Positions 19,290 through 27,523 of a DNA stretch of 64,000 bases are shown in pieces. The stretch lies in contig NZ_KB893172.1 of the NCBI RefSeq assembly GCF_000374025.1, positions 554,879-618,878 of the forward strand, read 5' to 3'. A model generated the notes under the pieces. It did no database searches. It saw only the letters and a list, made by a program, of their open reading frames with translations, and had not been told where the DNA came from. Positions within the stretch are counted from its first letter, which is position 1; the number at the start of each line of letters is the position of its first letter. This DNA comes from Spirosoma panaciterrae DSM 21099. GTDB lineage: Bacteria > Bacteroidota > Bacteroidia > Cytophagales > Spirosomataceae. Both the position numbers and the translations under genes were made by a program.

Positions 19290-19859
19290 ATGGAAACGCA
19301 ACAACGATTGGATGGAAAGAAGGTAGCGATTCTGCTGACCGATGGATTTGAACAGGTTGAAATGACCGAGCCCCGCAAAGCGTTACAGGATGCGGGGGCC
19401 ACCACGCACCTGATAGCTCCGAAAGGGGGTGATGTAAAAGGATGGGAGCACACGGATTGGGGCGACACGTTTCCGGTCGATCTGCCATTGGCTGCCGCCG
19501 ATCCATCCCAGTACGATGCGCTATTATTGCCAGGTGGGGTGATGAATCCTGATAATCTTCGGATGGAGCCCAAGGCCGTACAGTTTGTCCGGCATTTTTT
19601 CGAGAATAAAAAGCCGGTAGCCGCTATCTGCCACGCGCCTATCATGCTGATAGAAGCAGGGGTGGTAAACGGTCGCAAACTGACCTCGTATCCATCGATT
19701 CAGACCGACCTGAAAAATGCCGGTGCAAATTGGATCGATCAGGAAGTGGTGACCGACCAGGGCCTGGTAACCAGCCGGAAACCGGACGATATTCCTGCCT
19801 TCAACCGGAAAATGATTGAAGAGATTCGGGAAGGTAAGCATGAGCGACAACATGCGTAA
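19290..19859 (+). CDS. PfpI/DJ-1-family type 1 glutamine amidotransferase-like protein
   Basis: 189 residues, the usual length for the PfpI/YhbO group. It contains the nucleophile-elbow motif AAICHAPIML with Cys114 followed by His115, the early acidic motif TDGFEQVEMTEP, and the LLPGGVMNPDNLR loop. There is no signal peptide, so it is cytoplasmic. Members are general-stress proteins with reported deglycase or protease-like activity; which holds here cannot be told. It is transcribed alone and closed by a strong terminator 8 bases downstream. Confidence 0.92.
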   Translation: METQQRLDGKKVAILLTDGFEQVEMTEPRKALQDAGATTHLIAPKGGDVKGWEHTDWGDTFPVDLPLAAADPSQYDALLLPGGVMNPDNLRMEPKAVQFVRHFFENKKPVAAICHAPIMLIEAGVVNGRKLTSYPSIQTDLKNAGANWIDQEVVTDQGLVTSRKPDDIPAFNRKMIEEIREGKHERQHA

Positions 19860-19867
19860 GCAATATA

Positions 19868-19916
19868 CCCCTAATCAAAAAGGCCGATTCTCAGAATCGG
19901 CCTTTTTGATTAGGGG
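19868..19916 (+). terminator. Terminator after the PfpI-like gene
   Basis: A perfect 24-bp inverted repeat (19868-19891 and 19893-19916) with an A-rich left side and T-rich right side of the stem. It begins 8 bases after the stop. Confidence 0.92.
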
Positions 19917-20021
19917 ATAACGTGTAGGCTTTGAGGGTGGTTGACCGTTTGATAGCTATTTAGCTGACACTGATTCTTAAATCACTATCTAGTAAATTGG
20001 CATTGAACAGACTATACACCC

Positions 20022-20876
20022 ATGTTTTACCAGAAATATTCCCCAGCACCTCATCTGGCTCCTTTTGTGGAATGTTATTACATCTGGGAAAATAATCCTG
20101 ATACAACTGCCTGGCCATTGCCTGTAAAGAAGCCTGCTGTTATAGAATCGCCCCCTTCTGGATTTGGGTCTATTGTCTTTAATCTGGGGGCTCCGTATTC
20201 GGTAGGTACTGCACAAAGAAATTCGGTTCAGGCTGTCCCTACGGCCTTTATGACCGGGCAGGCAACCCACCAATACCGACTGTATTTGTCCGATTCGATC
20301 CATATGGTTGGCATTGTCTTTCGCCCTGCCGGAATAGGAAGCTTGTTCGGCTTACCCGTGGTTGAGCTGACTGATGAACGCATTGCGCTCACTGACGTGC
20401 TGGAGCAATCTGTTCAGTACCTGGCCGAGCAGCTAGCCGAAGCGCCCAGCCACTCGGCGCAAATTGCCTGTCTTGAGCATTTTTTATCCTTTCAGTTGAT
20501 CAGGCGTAACTGCCAGCCTGACCGTATCGATTACGTAGCGAACCTGATTGTAGCGAATCGGGGCAATGTCAGTTTGAGTGGGCTGATCGAAGATGCGTTT
20601 CTATGCCGTCGGCAGTTCGAACGAAAGTTTCTGCAACGGGTTGGCGTAAGTCCTAAGTTTTATGCGCGAATCCGACGGATCAGTTATATGTGTTCCGAAC
20701 TGGCTAGTCATCGCTGGCAGATCACCGATTGGCAGGACCTCGTGTATCGATATGGTTATTATGACCAGTCGCATTTTATCAAAGAATTTACCGCATTCAC
20801 GGGCAAAAATCCATCGCTCTACGTTCGGAATAACCTTGAATTGACGCAGTATTTGACAGAGCAATCGTCACAATGA
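20022..20876 (+). CDS. AraC-family transcriptional regulator (DUF6597-type N-terminus)
   Basis: 284 residues. The N-terminal 150 residues start YSPAPHLAPFVECYYIWE and contain GIVFRPAGIGSLFGLPVVELTD, the form of the DUF6597 sensor domain. The C-terminal 100 residues form an AraC DNA-binding domain with a second helix-turn-helix, YGYYDQSHFIKEFTAFTGKNPSLY; the first (SLSGLIEDAFLCRRQFERKF) is divergent. The ligand is unknown. The neighbours (PfpI-like, DinB-like and SnoaL-like proteins) do not form an obvious pathway, so the target could be its own promoter or the DinB gene downstream. Confidence 0.92.
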   Translation: MFYQKYSPAPHLAPFVECYYIWENNPDTTAWPLPVKKPAVIESPPSGFGSIVFNLGAPYSVGTAQRNSVQAVPTAFMTGQATHQYRLYLSDSIHMVGIVFRPAGIGSLFGLPVVELTDERIALTDVLEQSVQYLAEQLAEAPSHSAQIACLEHFLSFQLIRRNCQPDRIDYVANLIVANRGNVSLSGLIEDAFLCRRQFERKFLQRVGVSPKFYARIRRISYMCSELASHRWQITDWQDLVYRYGYYDQSHFIKEFTAFTGKNPSLYVRNNLELTQYLTEQSSQ

Positions 20877-20919
20877 TTGCCGAAGGAAAGCACATGGCGG
20901 CAGAATGTCGCAATTTTAC

Positions 20920-20950
20920 AATGAGGCCTTAGGCTGGCCCTGTAGTTTTG
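20920..20950 (+). promoter_or_regulatory. Promoter for the DinB-like gene
   Basis: The -7 element TAGTTTTG at 20943-20950 fits TAnnTTTG exactly; 19 bases upstream is AATG at 20920-20923, a weak -33 match. The element covers the TTG at 20948, which argues against that codon as the start of the downstream gene. Confidence 0.5.
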
Positions 20951-21013
20951 ACTCATCAATCAAACCAATACATGATGAACAGCTACTGGACAATTGAAGG
21001 GGGATCGACTGTG

Positions 21014-21640
21014 ATGCGAACTTGCTGCCTGGTCTGGCTTGTCGTTCTGCTCCACAGCCGCTTGCTGGCTCAAACGCCTGCACCGACAAAACTCTGGACT
21101 GAAGCTGACCGGCAATACACGCTGGATAACCTCAAACGTACCCGCGATTTGGTGGTGCAGGAAACGGAAAACCTGAGCCCGGCCCAATGGCGTTTCAAGG
21201 AGTCGCCCGATCGCTGGAGTATTGGCGAAATCGTGGAGCACCTGGCTTTATGGGAAATTATCTGGGCGCGGGAAGTGAGCATGGGGAGCCGTAGTAAGCC
21301 ACAACCCGAACTTAATCAGACCAGTAAACCGGATCAATATTATGCGGACTGGATCATGGAAGATACTCCGCATGTATCGCCCGATTTCTCACGGCCTACC
21401 GGGTTTATCGAAGGAAAAAACAATCTGGCTTTTTTTCTGAAATTACGGAATCAAACGATCTCGTTTGTCGAGAAGACTCAGGCTGATATGCGGGCGCAAT
21501 TTGAATTGACGGGCACCGATAGCCCACGTAACATGCATCAGGTCTATATTTTTCAGTGGGGCCATGTCGATCGGCATTTGCGACAGATTCGTAAGGTGAA
21601 GGCCCATATGAACTACCCGAAAGAAACGGCTGGGAAATAA
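21014..21640 (+). CDS. Exported DinB-family protein
   Basis: 208 residues from ATG 21014, chosen because it starts a signal peptide (MRTCCLVWLVVLLHSRLLA, cleavage near LLAQ) with AGGGGG about 11 bases upstream. The mature part is a DinB-like four-helix bundle: LKRTRDLVVQETENLSPAQW, WSIGEIVEHLALWE and a late QWGHVDRHLRQIRKVK. The His residues in VEHL and WGHVDRH match the three-His metal site of the DinB/YfiT family. Members are metal-dependent thiol transferases or of unknown function. An export signal on a DinB-fold protein is common in Cytophagales but unexplained. Confidence 0.85.
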   Translation: MRTCCLVWLVVLLHSRLLAQTPAPTKLWTEADRQYTLDNLKRTRDLVVQETENLSPAQWRFKESPDRWSIGEIVEHLALWEIIWAREVSMGSRSKPQPELNQTSKPDQYYADWIMEDTPHVSPDFSRPTGFIEGKNNLAFFLKLRNQTISFVEKTQADMRAQFELTGTDSPRNMHQVYIFQWGHVDRHLRQIRKVKAHMNYPKETAGK

Positions 21641-21701
21641 GTTTTGTCCGGCTCAAATACCGTTTTCATGTTTAGACAACCAATCAATATCCCTTACACG
21701 T

Positions 21702-22139
21702 ATGGAAACCACAAAGCAGGAATCAGTAGCTGAATTGACCCGAAAAGGAGCATGCCTGGCATTTTTCGAAGCCTATAGCGATCTCGATACCGCCCGAATG
21801 ATTAACCTCGCAACCCCCGATGCAACCGTCCATTTCGTACCGCTTGGTAACGATGGCAAAGGGACTTTCTGGGAGTTTGGCAAAAACGTCTGGCAGTTGA
21901 TTATGGATTGCTTTCCAAACGTCGACAATACGGTTGATGCCATTACGGCTGAAGGCGACGTGGTTACGTGTCAGGTCACGATTTTTGGTACGCAGGCCAA
22001 AGCGTTTATGGGTATCCCCAGCAAAGGCCATACGTTCAATAGCGATCATGTCTTTGTTTTCCGCTTCGATCCATCCGACCGTATTACGCACGTAGATATT
22101 AACTGGGATAGCGCCCGTTTTGCCAGCCAGCTTTCCTGA
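21702..22139 (+). CDS. SnoaL-like / NTF2-fold polyketide-cyclase-like protein
   Basis: 145 residues, the typical length of a single NTF2-like cone domain. The opening ACLAFFEAYSDLDTARMINLATPDATVHFVPLG and the end HVFVFRFDPSDRITHVDINWD match SnoaL-like families. There is no signal peptide. It lies 61 bases after the DinB-like gene and may be co-transcribed. The fold is used by isomerases, hydrolases and binding proteins, so the reaction is unknown. Downstream, one left arm (GCCTTCATG, 22152-22160) can pair with either of two right arms (22173-22179 or 22180-22187), a weak hairpin. Confidence 0.85.
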   Translation: METTKQESVAELTRKGACLAFFEAYSDLDTARMINLATPDATVHFVPLGNDGKGTFWEFGKNVWQLIMDCFPNVDNTVDAITAEGDVVTCQVTIFGTQAKAFMGIPSKGHTFNSDHVFVFRFDPSDRITHVDINWDSARFASQLS

Positions 22140-22257
22140 TTAATCTTTTAAGCCTTCATGACAGAATCTGACTGAAGGCCATGAAGGATGTCAAACTGGA
22201 AGCGAACCCAAAAAACAGGCTTATCTTTACCGGCTCATAGTCAACTTGAGTCGTTTT

Positions 22258-23136
22258 ATGAAAGTAGCCGGATTTAGCTTTATCCGTAATGCCCTTCTGT
22301 TCGATTACCCGATTGTTGAAGCGATCACATCGGTTTTGCCGCTTTGCGATGAGTTTGTCATTGCCGTCGGTGAATCGGACGATGATACCCTGAAGCTAAT
22401 CCAGGCCATTCCTTCCGACAAAATTCGAATTATTCATACCACCTGGGATGTGAATGCGCGGGCCGGGGGGCGGGTACTCGCCCAGGAAACGGATAAAGCA
22501 CTGGCTGCGGTATCGGCTGATGTCGATTGGGCATTTTATATTCAGGGCGATGAAGTGCTGCACGAAGATTCGATCCCGGCCGTTCGGGAGGCCATGCAAG
22601 GGTATATGGACGATAAAAAGGTAGAAGGACTACTCTTCAAATACGTTCATTTTTTTGGGTCTTACAGCTACGTTGGCGATTCCCGACGGTGGTATCGCCG
22701 GGAAATTCGGGTGATTCGGAATACGGGCAATGTGGTGTCGTATAAGGATGCCCAGGGGTTTCGAACGCGCGATAACCGAAAGCTGAACGTGAAACTGATC
22801 GATGCCTATATCTACCATTACGGCTGGGTAAAACCTCCTGATTTACAGAAGAACCGACTTCGATACGCCAATCACTTCTGGCATACCGATCCCGAAAAAA
22901 TTGCAGAAGTAGAAGCCGCTCAGGCGAATTTTGATTATAGCGAAATCGACTCGCTGGCTCTTTTTAAAGGGCAGCATCCAGCCGTAATGCAACCACGGGT
23001 CGATCGACTAAACTGGAATTTTGTGTTCGATACCAGCCAAAAGCACTACACGCTCCGGGTCCGTTTTCTGACCTTTATCGAAAAGCTAACCGGCTGGCGA
23101 ATAGGCGAGTATAAGAACTATGTTCTTTTAAAGTAA
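22258..23136 (+). CDS. Family 2-like glycosyltransferase
   Basis: 292 residues from ATG 22258; a TTG 12 bases earlier is less likely because the conserved domain starts at KVAGFSFIRNALLFDYP. The GT-A fold is shown by the FIRNALLFDYPIVEAI opening (nucleotide pocket), the VGESDDDTL segment and the metal-region motif FYIQGDEVLHEDS. Its C-terminal third (YHYGWVKPPDLQKNRLRYANHFW) occurs in Bacteroidota glycosyltransferases close to lipopolysaccharide genes. It is cytoplasmic and lacks membrane segments. Donor and acceptor are unknown. The stop codon is inside the palindrome shared with the convergent gene. Confidence 0.87.
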   Translation: MKVAGFSFIRNALLFDYPIVEAITSVLPLCDEFVIAVGESDDDTLKLIQAIPSDKIRIIHTTWDVNARAGGRVLAQETDKALAAVSADVDWAFYIQGDEVLHEDSIPAVREAMQGYMDDKKVEGLLFKYVHFFGSYSYVGDSRRWYRREIRVIRNTGNVVSYKDAQGFRTRDNRKLNVKLIDAYIYHYGWVKPPDLQKNRLRYANHFWHTDPEKIAEVEAAQANFDYSEIDSLALFKGQHPAVMQPRVDRLNWNFVFDTSQKHYTLRVRFLTFIEKLTGWRIGEYKNYVLLK

Positions 23137-23221
23137 TAGGAGCGAGGAGTGAGAATGGCTGACGCATTAATAAATATTGATGCGCCAGCCATTCTCACTT
23201 CTCGCTCCTATTACTTTAAAA
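23126..23221. repeat. Long palindrome between convergent genes
   Basis: The left arm starts at 23126 and the right arm ends at 23221; about 35 outer bases pair with a single G-T wobble, then CTGACGCAT pairs with ATGCGCCAG with one mismatch. The purine-rich left arm reads GGAGCGAGGAGTGAGAATGG. It includes the stop of the glycosyltransferase and reaches within 2 bases of the isomerase stop, so it probably acts as a bidirectional terminator. See also the palindromes at 24101, 40146, 45603, 53926 and 55153. Confidence 0.85.
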
Positions 23222-23222
23222 A

Positions 23223-24095
23223 CTACACATCACACAGAATGACGGCTTCTTTGAGGCTGGTGAGTGGGTCGCGTTTGGGAATGAACTCCTGGGCCACAAA
23301 GCCTTTATAGCCCGTATCGACGATGGCCTTCATAATGGCCGGGTAGTAGAGTTCCTGCGTCTGATCAATCTCATTTCGACCGGGGTTTCCGCCGGTATGG
23401 TAATGCCCAAAGTATTGGTGGTTGTTGCGGATGGTCCGGATAATATCGCCCTCCATGATCTGCATATGGTAGATGTCATATAGCAGTTTGAAGTTTTCGG
23501 ACCCTACTTTCTTGCAAAGTTCCACACCCCAGGCGCTGTGGTCGCACATATAATCTTTGTGGTCCACTTTGCTGTTGAGCAACTCCATAATCATGGTCAC
23601 ACCATACTTTTGGGCGCTAGGCATCAGCCGTTTCAGGCCTACCGCGCAGTTTTCCATACCTTCAGCATCGCTCATGCCCCGTCGGTTGCCTGAGAAACAG
23701 ATCACTTTGTCCAGCCCTGCTTCTTTCAGCTTCGGGAAAATAGCTTCGTAGCTGGCTACCAACTCGTCGTGGAGTTTAGGATCATTGAATCCCTGGGTAA
23801 TCCCTTTGCCCGCTCCCTGTGGCATAGAGCAGGTAAGACCGTATTTTTTGGCAACTGCCCACTGATCGGGGTCGAGCAGGTCGATGCCTTTGATGCCCAT
23901 CTCTTTGGCCGCTTTGCAAAAATCTTCGAGCGGAATTTTGCCGTAACACCATTTGCAAACGGCGTGGTTGATGTTTCCTTTCAATACGGTAGGAGCTTGT
24001 TCGGATGCAGTCATTGGCTGGGCTAATGAATGAGTCAGGGTAGGGAGCGTTAGGGCTGTACCCGTTAAGGTTTTAAGGGCCGTTCGGCGTTGCAT
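23223..24095 (-). CDS. Exported sugar-phosphate isomerase/epimerase-like TIM-barrel protein
   Basis: 290 residues. The N-terminus MQRRTALKTLTGTALTLPTLTHSLA has a twin-arginine-like RR and a hydrophobic stretch, suggesting export (Tat-type). The rest is an AP-endonuclease-2/xylose-isomerase-like barrel close to hydroxypyruvate-isomerase-like proteins: KGIDLLDPDQW, MIMELLNSKVDHKDY (Glu), LLYDIYHMQIMEGD (Asp/His), QYFGHYHTGG and the final Glu in FVAQEFIP. Metal-binding residues are thus in place. It lies downstream of the DUF1080 gene on the same strand, and the pair resembles the 3-keto-glycoside degradation sets of Bacteroidota. A word-repeat palindrome ends 5 bases before its start codon. Confidence 0.88.
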   Translation of the reverse strand: MQRRTALKTLTGTALTLPTLTHSLAQPMTASEQAPTVLKGNINHAVCKWCYGKIPLEDFCKAAKEMGIKGIDLLDPDQWAVAKKYGLTCSMPQGAGKGITQGFNDPKLHDELVASYEAIFPKLKEAGLDKVICFSGNRRGMSDAEGMENCAVGLKRLMPSAQKYGVTMIMELLNSKVDHKDYMCDHSAWGVELCKKVGSENFKLLYDIYHMQIMEGDIIRTIRNNHQYFGHYHTGGNPGRNEIDQTQELYYPAIMKAIVDTGYKGFVAQEFIPKRDPLTSLKEAVILCDV

Positions 24096-24100
24096 AGTGG

Positions 24101-24189
24101 TTGAATGATTGAATGATAGAGTGATAGAATGATTGAATAGGAGTGTAGCTGGCTAAACCATTCTATCATTCAATCATTCTATCATTCAA
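24101..24189. repeat. ATTGAATGAT-word palindrome between DUF1080 gene and isomerase gene
   Basis: Left arm 24101-24139 and right arm 24159-24189, about 28 of 32 aligned bases complementary, built from repeats of ATTGAATGAT/GAATGATA. No T-run follows. It fills nearly the whole gap between the DUF1080 stop and the isomerase start (minus strand). The same words form the palindrome at 45603-45695. Confidence 0.9.
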
Positions 24190-24191
24190 AA

Positions 24192-24944
24192 TTACAATTC
24201 GCGAACTCGGATTTTACGATACCAGACCTTGTTGCCATGGTCTTGCAGGGCTATATGGCCGGTCGAATACTTGCCAAAGCCTTCCCAACCCTTGAATTTA
24301 CTCTCCGATACCATTTTGTCCCATTCAGGGCCGCTGGTTGGGTAATCGGCAATTTTTTTGCCGTTCAGGAACTGCTCGGCCCGGCCATCTTTTACAACTA
24401 AGCGGGCTAGGTTCCACTCGCCAGCGGGTTTGGCCGCATTTGGCGTAATGGGTTTTTGCAGATCATAAAGTGCTCCGGCTGTTCGGTTCCCATCACGACC
24501 TTGTTTGGCATCGGGGTGACGTTCGTTGTCCAGGACCTGCATTTCGGGGCCCGTTTGATACGTCGCTTTGAACTTAGGGTCTTCATGTACGTGGTAAATG
24601 ATGCCACTATTGCCACCTTCAGCAATTTTCCATTCAACTTCCAGTTCAAAATTGCCGTATTCTTTATCCGTGACCAGGTCACCAGCGCCACCGGCTGTCA
24701 GGTGAATGGCGCCGTTATCGACGGTCCATTTATCCGATATAGGTTGTCCGTTCTTGAGGTAGATGTGCCAGCCTTTTAAGCTTTTTCCATCAAACAGCGT
24801 TTCCCAGGGACCTTTTTTGGCTGGCGATTCATAGACACCCGCTGTGTGTATGGTTGTTGAGGTGACAGAATTTGCGTTGAACGTCAGGGTAAGGGCTAAC
24901 AGGCTGGCCGAAACGCCACCCGCCATCGATAAATACGTAAACAT
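24192..24944 (-). CDS. DUF1080 (3-keto-disaccharide hydrolase family) protein
   Basis: 250 residues. The N-terminus has a hydrophobic signal or anchor (about 1-25). The domain covers 45-250: WETLFDGKSLKGWHIY, WTVDNGAIHLTAGG, DLVTDKEYGNFELEVEWKIAEGGNSGI, a GPEMQVLDNERH loop, WNLARLVV and the end GHIALQDHGNKVWYRKIRVREL. These are the hallmark blocks of the DUF1080 concanavalin-like jelly roll, members of which have been shown to hydrolyse 3-keto-glycosides. It is probably periplasmic and co-transcribed with the isomerase gene downstream on the minus strand. Confidence 0.92.
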   Translation of the reverse strand: MFTYLSMAGGVSASLLALTLTFNANSVTSTTIHTAGVYESPAKKGPWETLFDGKSLKGWHIYLKNGQPISDKWTVDNGAIHLTAGGAGDLVTDKEYGNFELEVEWKIAEGGNSGIIYHVHEDPKFKATYQTGPEMQVLDNERHPDAKQGRDGNRTAGALYDLQKPITPNAAKPAGEWNLARLVVKDGRAEQFLNGKKIADYPTSGPEWDKMVSESKFKGWEGFGKYSTGHIALQDHGNKVWYRKIRVREL

Positions 24945-25176
24945 AGTTGAGAAACATTTGGATTTTACGGGGCAATAGTACTAAAAAAGGTTTTATAATG
25001 GTAACGTTTCAGACGTTGGGCTTTCGGTTTTAACGACGAGTTTCGACAAACAGAAGCCTGAGAACCGATGCCTAAAAATATTTTGTTGGAAGGCTTTCGC
25101 GACGCAATTTTCAGTAGGCTAAATCTGTTGATTTGAAGCAACGCCCCTATTGATTTAAGTTGTATATTGTACGACT

Positions 25177-26316
25177 ATGGAAACAACAACGCTAGTGCCT
25201 TCCGAACAACAACGTTATCAGAAACACTTAAATTTGCCCGAACTCGGATCTGCCGGCCAGCTAAAACTGAAGAATGCGCGTGTACTTGTGGTTGGGGCCG
25301 GTGGCCTTGGCTGTCCGGTACTGCTGTATCTGACGGCGGCTGGCGTAGGCCGAATTGGCGTCATTGACCCGGATGTCGTGGATCTGAGCAATCTGCAACG
25401 ACAGGTGCTCTATACAACGGATGAGATTGGTAAACCTAAAGCCAAAGTAGCTGTAAGCCACCTTAAAAGGCTCAATCCCGAACTTCGGTTCGATACCTAC
25501 ACGATGGCGCTGGATATCAGCAATGCCCGGTCGATTATCGAAGCGTATGATATCGTAGTCGATTGTACCGACAATTTTAAAGTACGTTATCTGGTCAATG
25601 ATATCTGCGTCACGTTAGAGAAACCGTTTGTATACGGGGCGATTCACCGATTTGAAGGGCAGATTGCTGTCCTGAATGCCGAGCTTGGCGATGGCAGACG
25701 TGGGCCTACCTATCGGTGTTTATTTCCTGATTATCCCAACGAAATTGAAATTCCGAACTGTAGTGTAACGGGCGTACTGGGGGTATTACCGGGCGTGATT
25801 GGTACCTATCAGGCTAATGAGGTCATTAAGTGGATTACGGGGATTGGTGATCCGCTTTCTGACCAGTTGCTGATGATTGATCTGCTGTCGATGAATCAGC
25901 AGAAAATAAAAACCAAACGGCGGGCCGATGCCGATGAGCTGGCTCAGCAGGGGTTGACTTCGGCCAGTACCCGATCGAATCCGGGCGAACTGGGTCCACA
26001 AAAAATGACAGTTCAGGAGCTGGCCAATCGATTGGCGCTGGGCGAAGGCTTGTTTCTGCTCGATGTTCGGGAGCGGCCCGAATATGAGCTTTGCCATCTG
26101 GAAAATGCTGTACTGATTCCGGTGAGTATGATTCCCAATAACCGCAAACGCATCCCAACGGATCGGCCCGTAGTCATTTATTGTCATCATGGTATTCGTT
26201 CGGCCAATGTTGCGCAGTACCTGTATGCCCAGGACGGCCTCACGAATCTGTATAATCTGGATGGCGGTATCAACGCCTGGGCGCGGGAAATTGAACCCGA
26301 AATGGCCGTGTATTGA
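25177..26316 (+). CDS. moeB: MoeB/ThiF-like adenylyltransferase fused to rhodanese domain
   Basis: 379 residues. The E1-like Rossmann domain (about 12-255) has the ATP loop VVGAGGLGCP (residue 40 on), DLSNLQRQ with the R-Q pair, and DCTDNFKVRYLVND. The rhodanese domain (about 275-379) has the active loop YCHHGIRS with Cys336. Such fusions activate a small sulfur carrier by C-terminal adenylation and supply sulfur, in molybdopterin or thiamine synthesis. Of the four zinc cysteines of E. coli MoeB, only one remains here (PTYRC replaces PCYRC, and the later CxxC is absent, reading KTKRRAD). No molybdopterin genes lie nearby, so the carrier partner is uncertain. A terminator follows. Confidence 0.9.
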   Translation: METTTLVPSEQQRYQKHLNLPELGSAGQLKLKNARVLVVGAGGLGCPVLLYLTAAGVGRIGVIDPDVVDLSNLQRQVLYTTDEIGKPKAKVAVSHLKRLNPELRFDTYTMALDISNARSIIEAYDIVVDCTDNFKVRYLVNDICVTLEKPFVYGAIHRFEGQIAVLNAELGDGRRGPTYRCLFPDYPNEIEIPNCSVTGVLGVLPGVIGTYQANEVIKWITGIGDPLSDQLLMIDLLSMNQQKIKTKRRADADELAQQGLTSASTRSNPGELGPQKMTVQELANRLALGEGLFLLDVRERPEYELCHLENAVLIPVSMIPNNRKRIPTDRPVVIYCHHGIRSANVAQYLYAQDGLTNLYNLDGGINAWAREIEPEMAVY

Positions 26317-26364
26317 GCGGATTGTTTCGGGCCATTTACTAAGCGTTTACTATTCGTTTCAGGG

Positions 26365-26396
26365 AAACTCCGTTACTTTGTAGCGGAGTTTTTTTA
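26365..26396 (+). terminator. Terminator after the moeB-like gene
   Basis: An 11-base stem with one G-T pair (26365-26375 with 26381-26391), 5-base loop, followed by a T-run to 26395. Confidence 0.88.
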
Positions 26397-26457
26397 TGGA
26401 ACGCGGCTGGTAAGCCGCCTAATGTAATCTTTTGATGCGGCTTATCTGTCGCATTAC

Positions 26458-27516
26458 ATGCGCATGAATCTCAAAAATATACTCAAATACCTGATCTCTC
26501 TGGCTATTGCCGGAGGATTACTCTGGTTTACGTTTCAGCAAAGCCATCTGGACGTAGCGGACCTGTGGCAGAAAATCAGTGCTGCCGACTATCGGTGGGT
26601 GCTTTTGTCTGGTTTGTTTACGATTATCGCCCACTGGAGCCGTGCCGAACGTTGGCGTGTGCTGCTGGAACCAGTTGTACCACAGCGGCCTACATCGCTG
26701 GAAGCTACAGTAAGCGTATTGACGGGCTATCTGGCCAATATGGCATTGCCTCGGGCTGGTGAGGTGGCTCGTTGTGGCACCTTATATCGTTTGTCGGCAG
26801 TGCCTGTTAATGTGAGTTTTGGAACGGTAGTGGCCGAGCGGTTGTTCGACCTGCTCATGCTGCTCCTGCTGCTGGGTGCGACATTCGTGCTGGAGTTTGA
26901 CCGACTGAGCCAGTTTTTCATGGAATTTCTGGGGGGCAAACTTCCCAAAGGGTCAAGTGGGTCGAGTCTTTTGCTGCTGATAGGCGCTGTGCTTCTGGGC
27001 GGGGCTTTATTAGCGTGGTTTTTATTCAACCGCTATCGCGAAGCCTTAGGTAGACATCCACTCTATCAGAAGGTTAGTGGGTTTCTGAAAGGGCTGCTGG
27101 ATGGCCTGTTGAGCGTTCGGAAGTTACGTCGACCCGGTATGTTTGTGTTTCATACGCTGCTCATCTGGACGATGTATTATCTGATGTCGTATACCTTATT
27201 CTTTGCCATGCCCGCTACGGCTGGCCTAGGTATGCTGGCCGGATTAACGATTCTGGTGGTTGGCTCATTGGGTATGGCGGCTCCCACACCGGGCGGAATT
27301 GGGTCGTTCCACCTGCTGGTTGGCCAGGTAGCATTGCTCTACGGATTAACAAGTCAGGATGGGCAGATACTGGCTACATTTATTCATGGCGTTTCGGCCG
27401 TAATGATCATCATTCTGGGAATTCTGGCCCTGCTGGTCGTTTTACTTCGACGGAATAAAACGACCAATCTGCCTGATGTACTCGACGATCCCAAAGCCAT
27501 CAAACTGGAACGGTAA
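26458..27516 (+). CDS. Flippase-like integral membrane protein (LPG_synthase_TM / UPF0104)
   Basis: 352 residues; the ATG at 26464 is an alternative start. It has about eight hydrophobic helices, beginning NILKYLISLAIAGGLLWFTF, then WVLLSGLFTIIAHWSRAERWRVLLEP, which is the family signature (SRAxRWxxLL), and GYLANMALPRAGEVARCGTLYR. A conserved PTPGGIGSFHLLVG loop lies near the end. The family covers the membrane part of lysylphosphatidylglycerol synthase and related lipid flippases. The catalytic synthase domain is absent, as is common in Bacteroidota. It lies 7 bases upstream of rfaE2, which suggests a role in envelope polysaccharide or lipid handling. Confidence 0.9.
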   Translation: MRMNLKNILKYLISLAIAGGLLWFTFQQSHLDVADLWQKISAADYRWVLLSGLFTIIAHWSRAERWRVLLEPVVPQRPTSLEATVSVLTGYLANMALPRAGEVARCGTLYRLSAVPVNVSFGTVVAERLFDLLMLLLLLGATFVLEFDRLSQFFMEFLGGKLPKGSSGSSLLLLIGAVLLGGALLAWFLFNRYREALGRHPLYQKVSGFLKGLLDGLLSVRKLRRPGMFVFHTLLIWTMYYLMSYTLFFAMPATAGLGMLAGLTILVVGSLGMAAPTPGGIGSFHLLVGQVALLYGLTSQDGQILATFIHGVSAVMIIILGILALLVVLLRRNKTTNLPDVLDDPKAIKLER

Positions 27517-27523
27517 CTTACTT

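Noticed and set aside
24101..24189. Possible CRISPR-like repeat array
   Set aside because: Repeats are 8-10 bases, directly adjacent, arranged as a palindrome with no spacers, and no cas gene is present.
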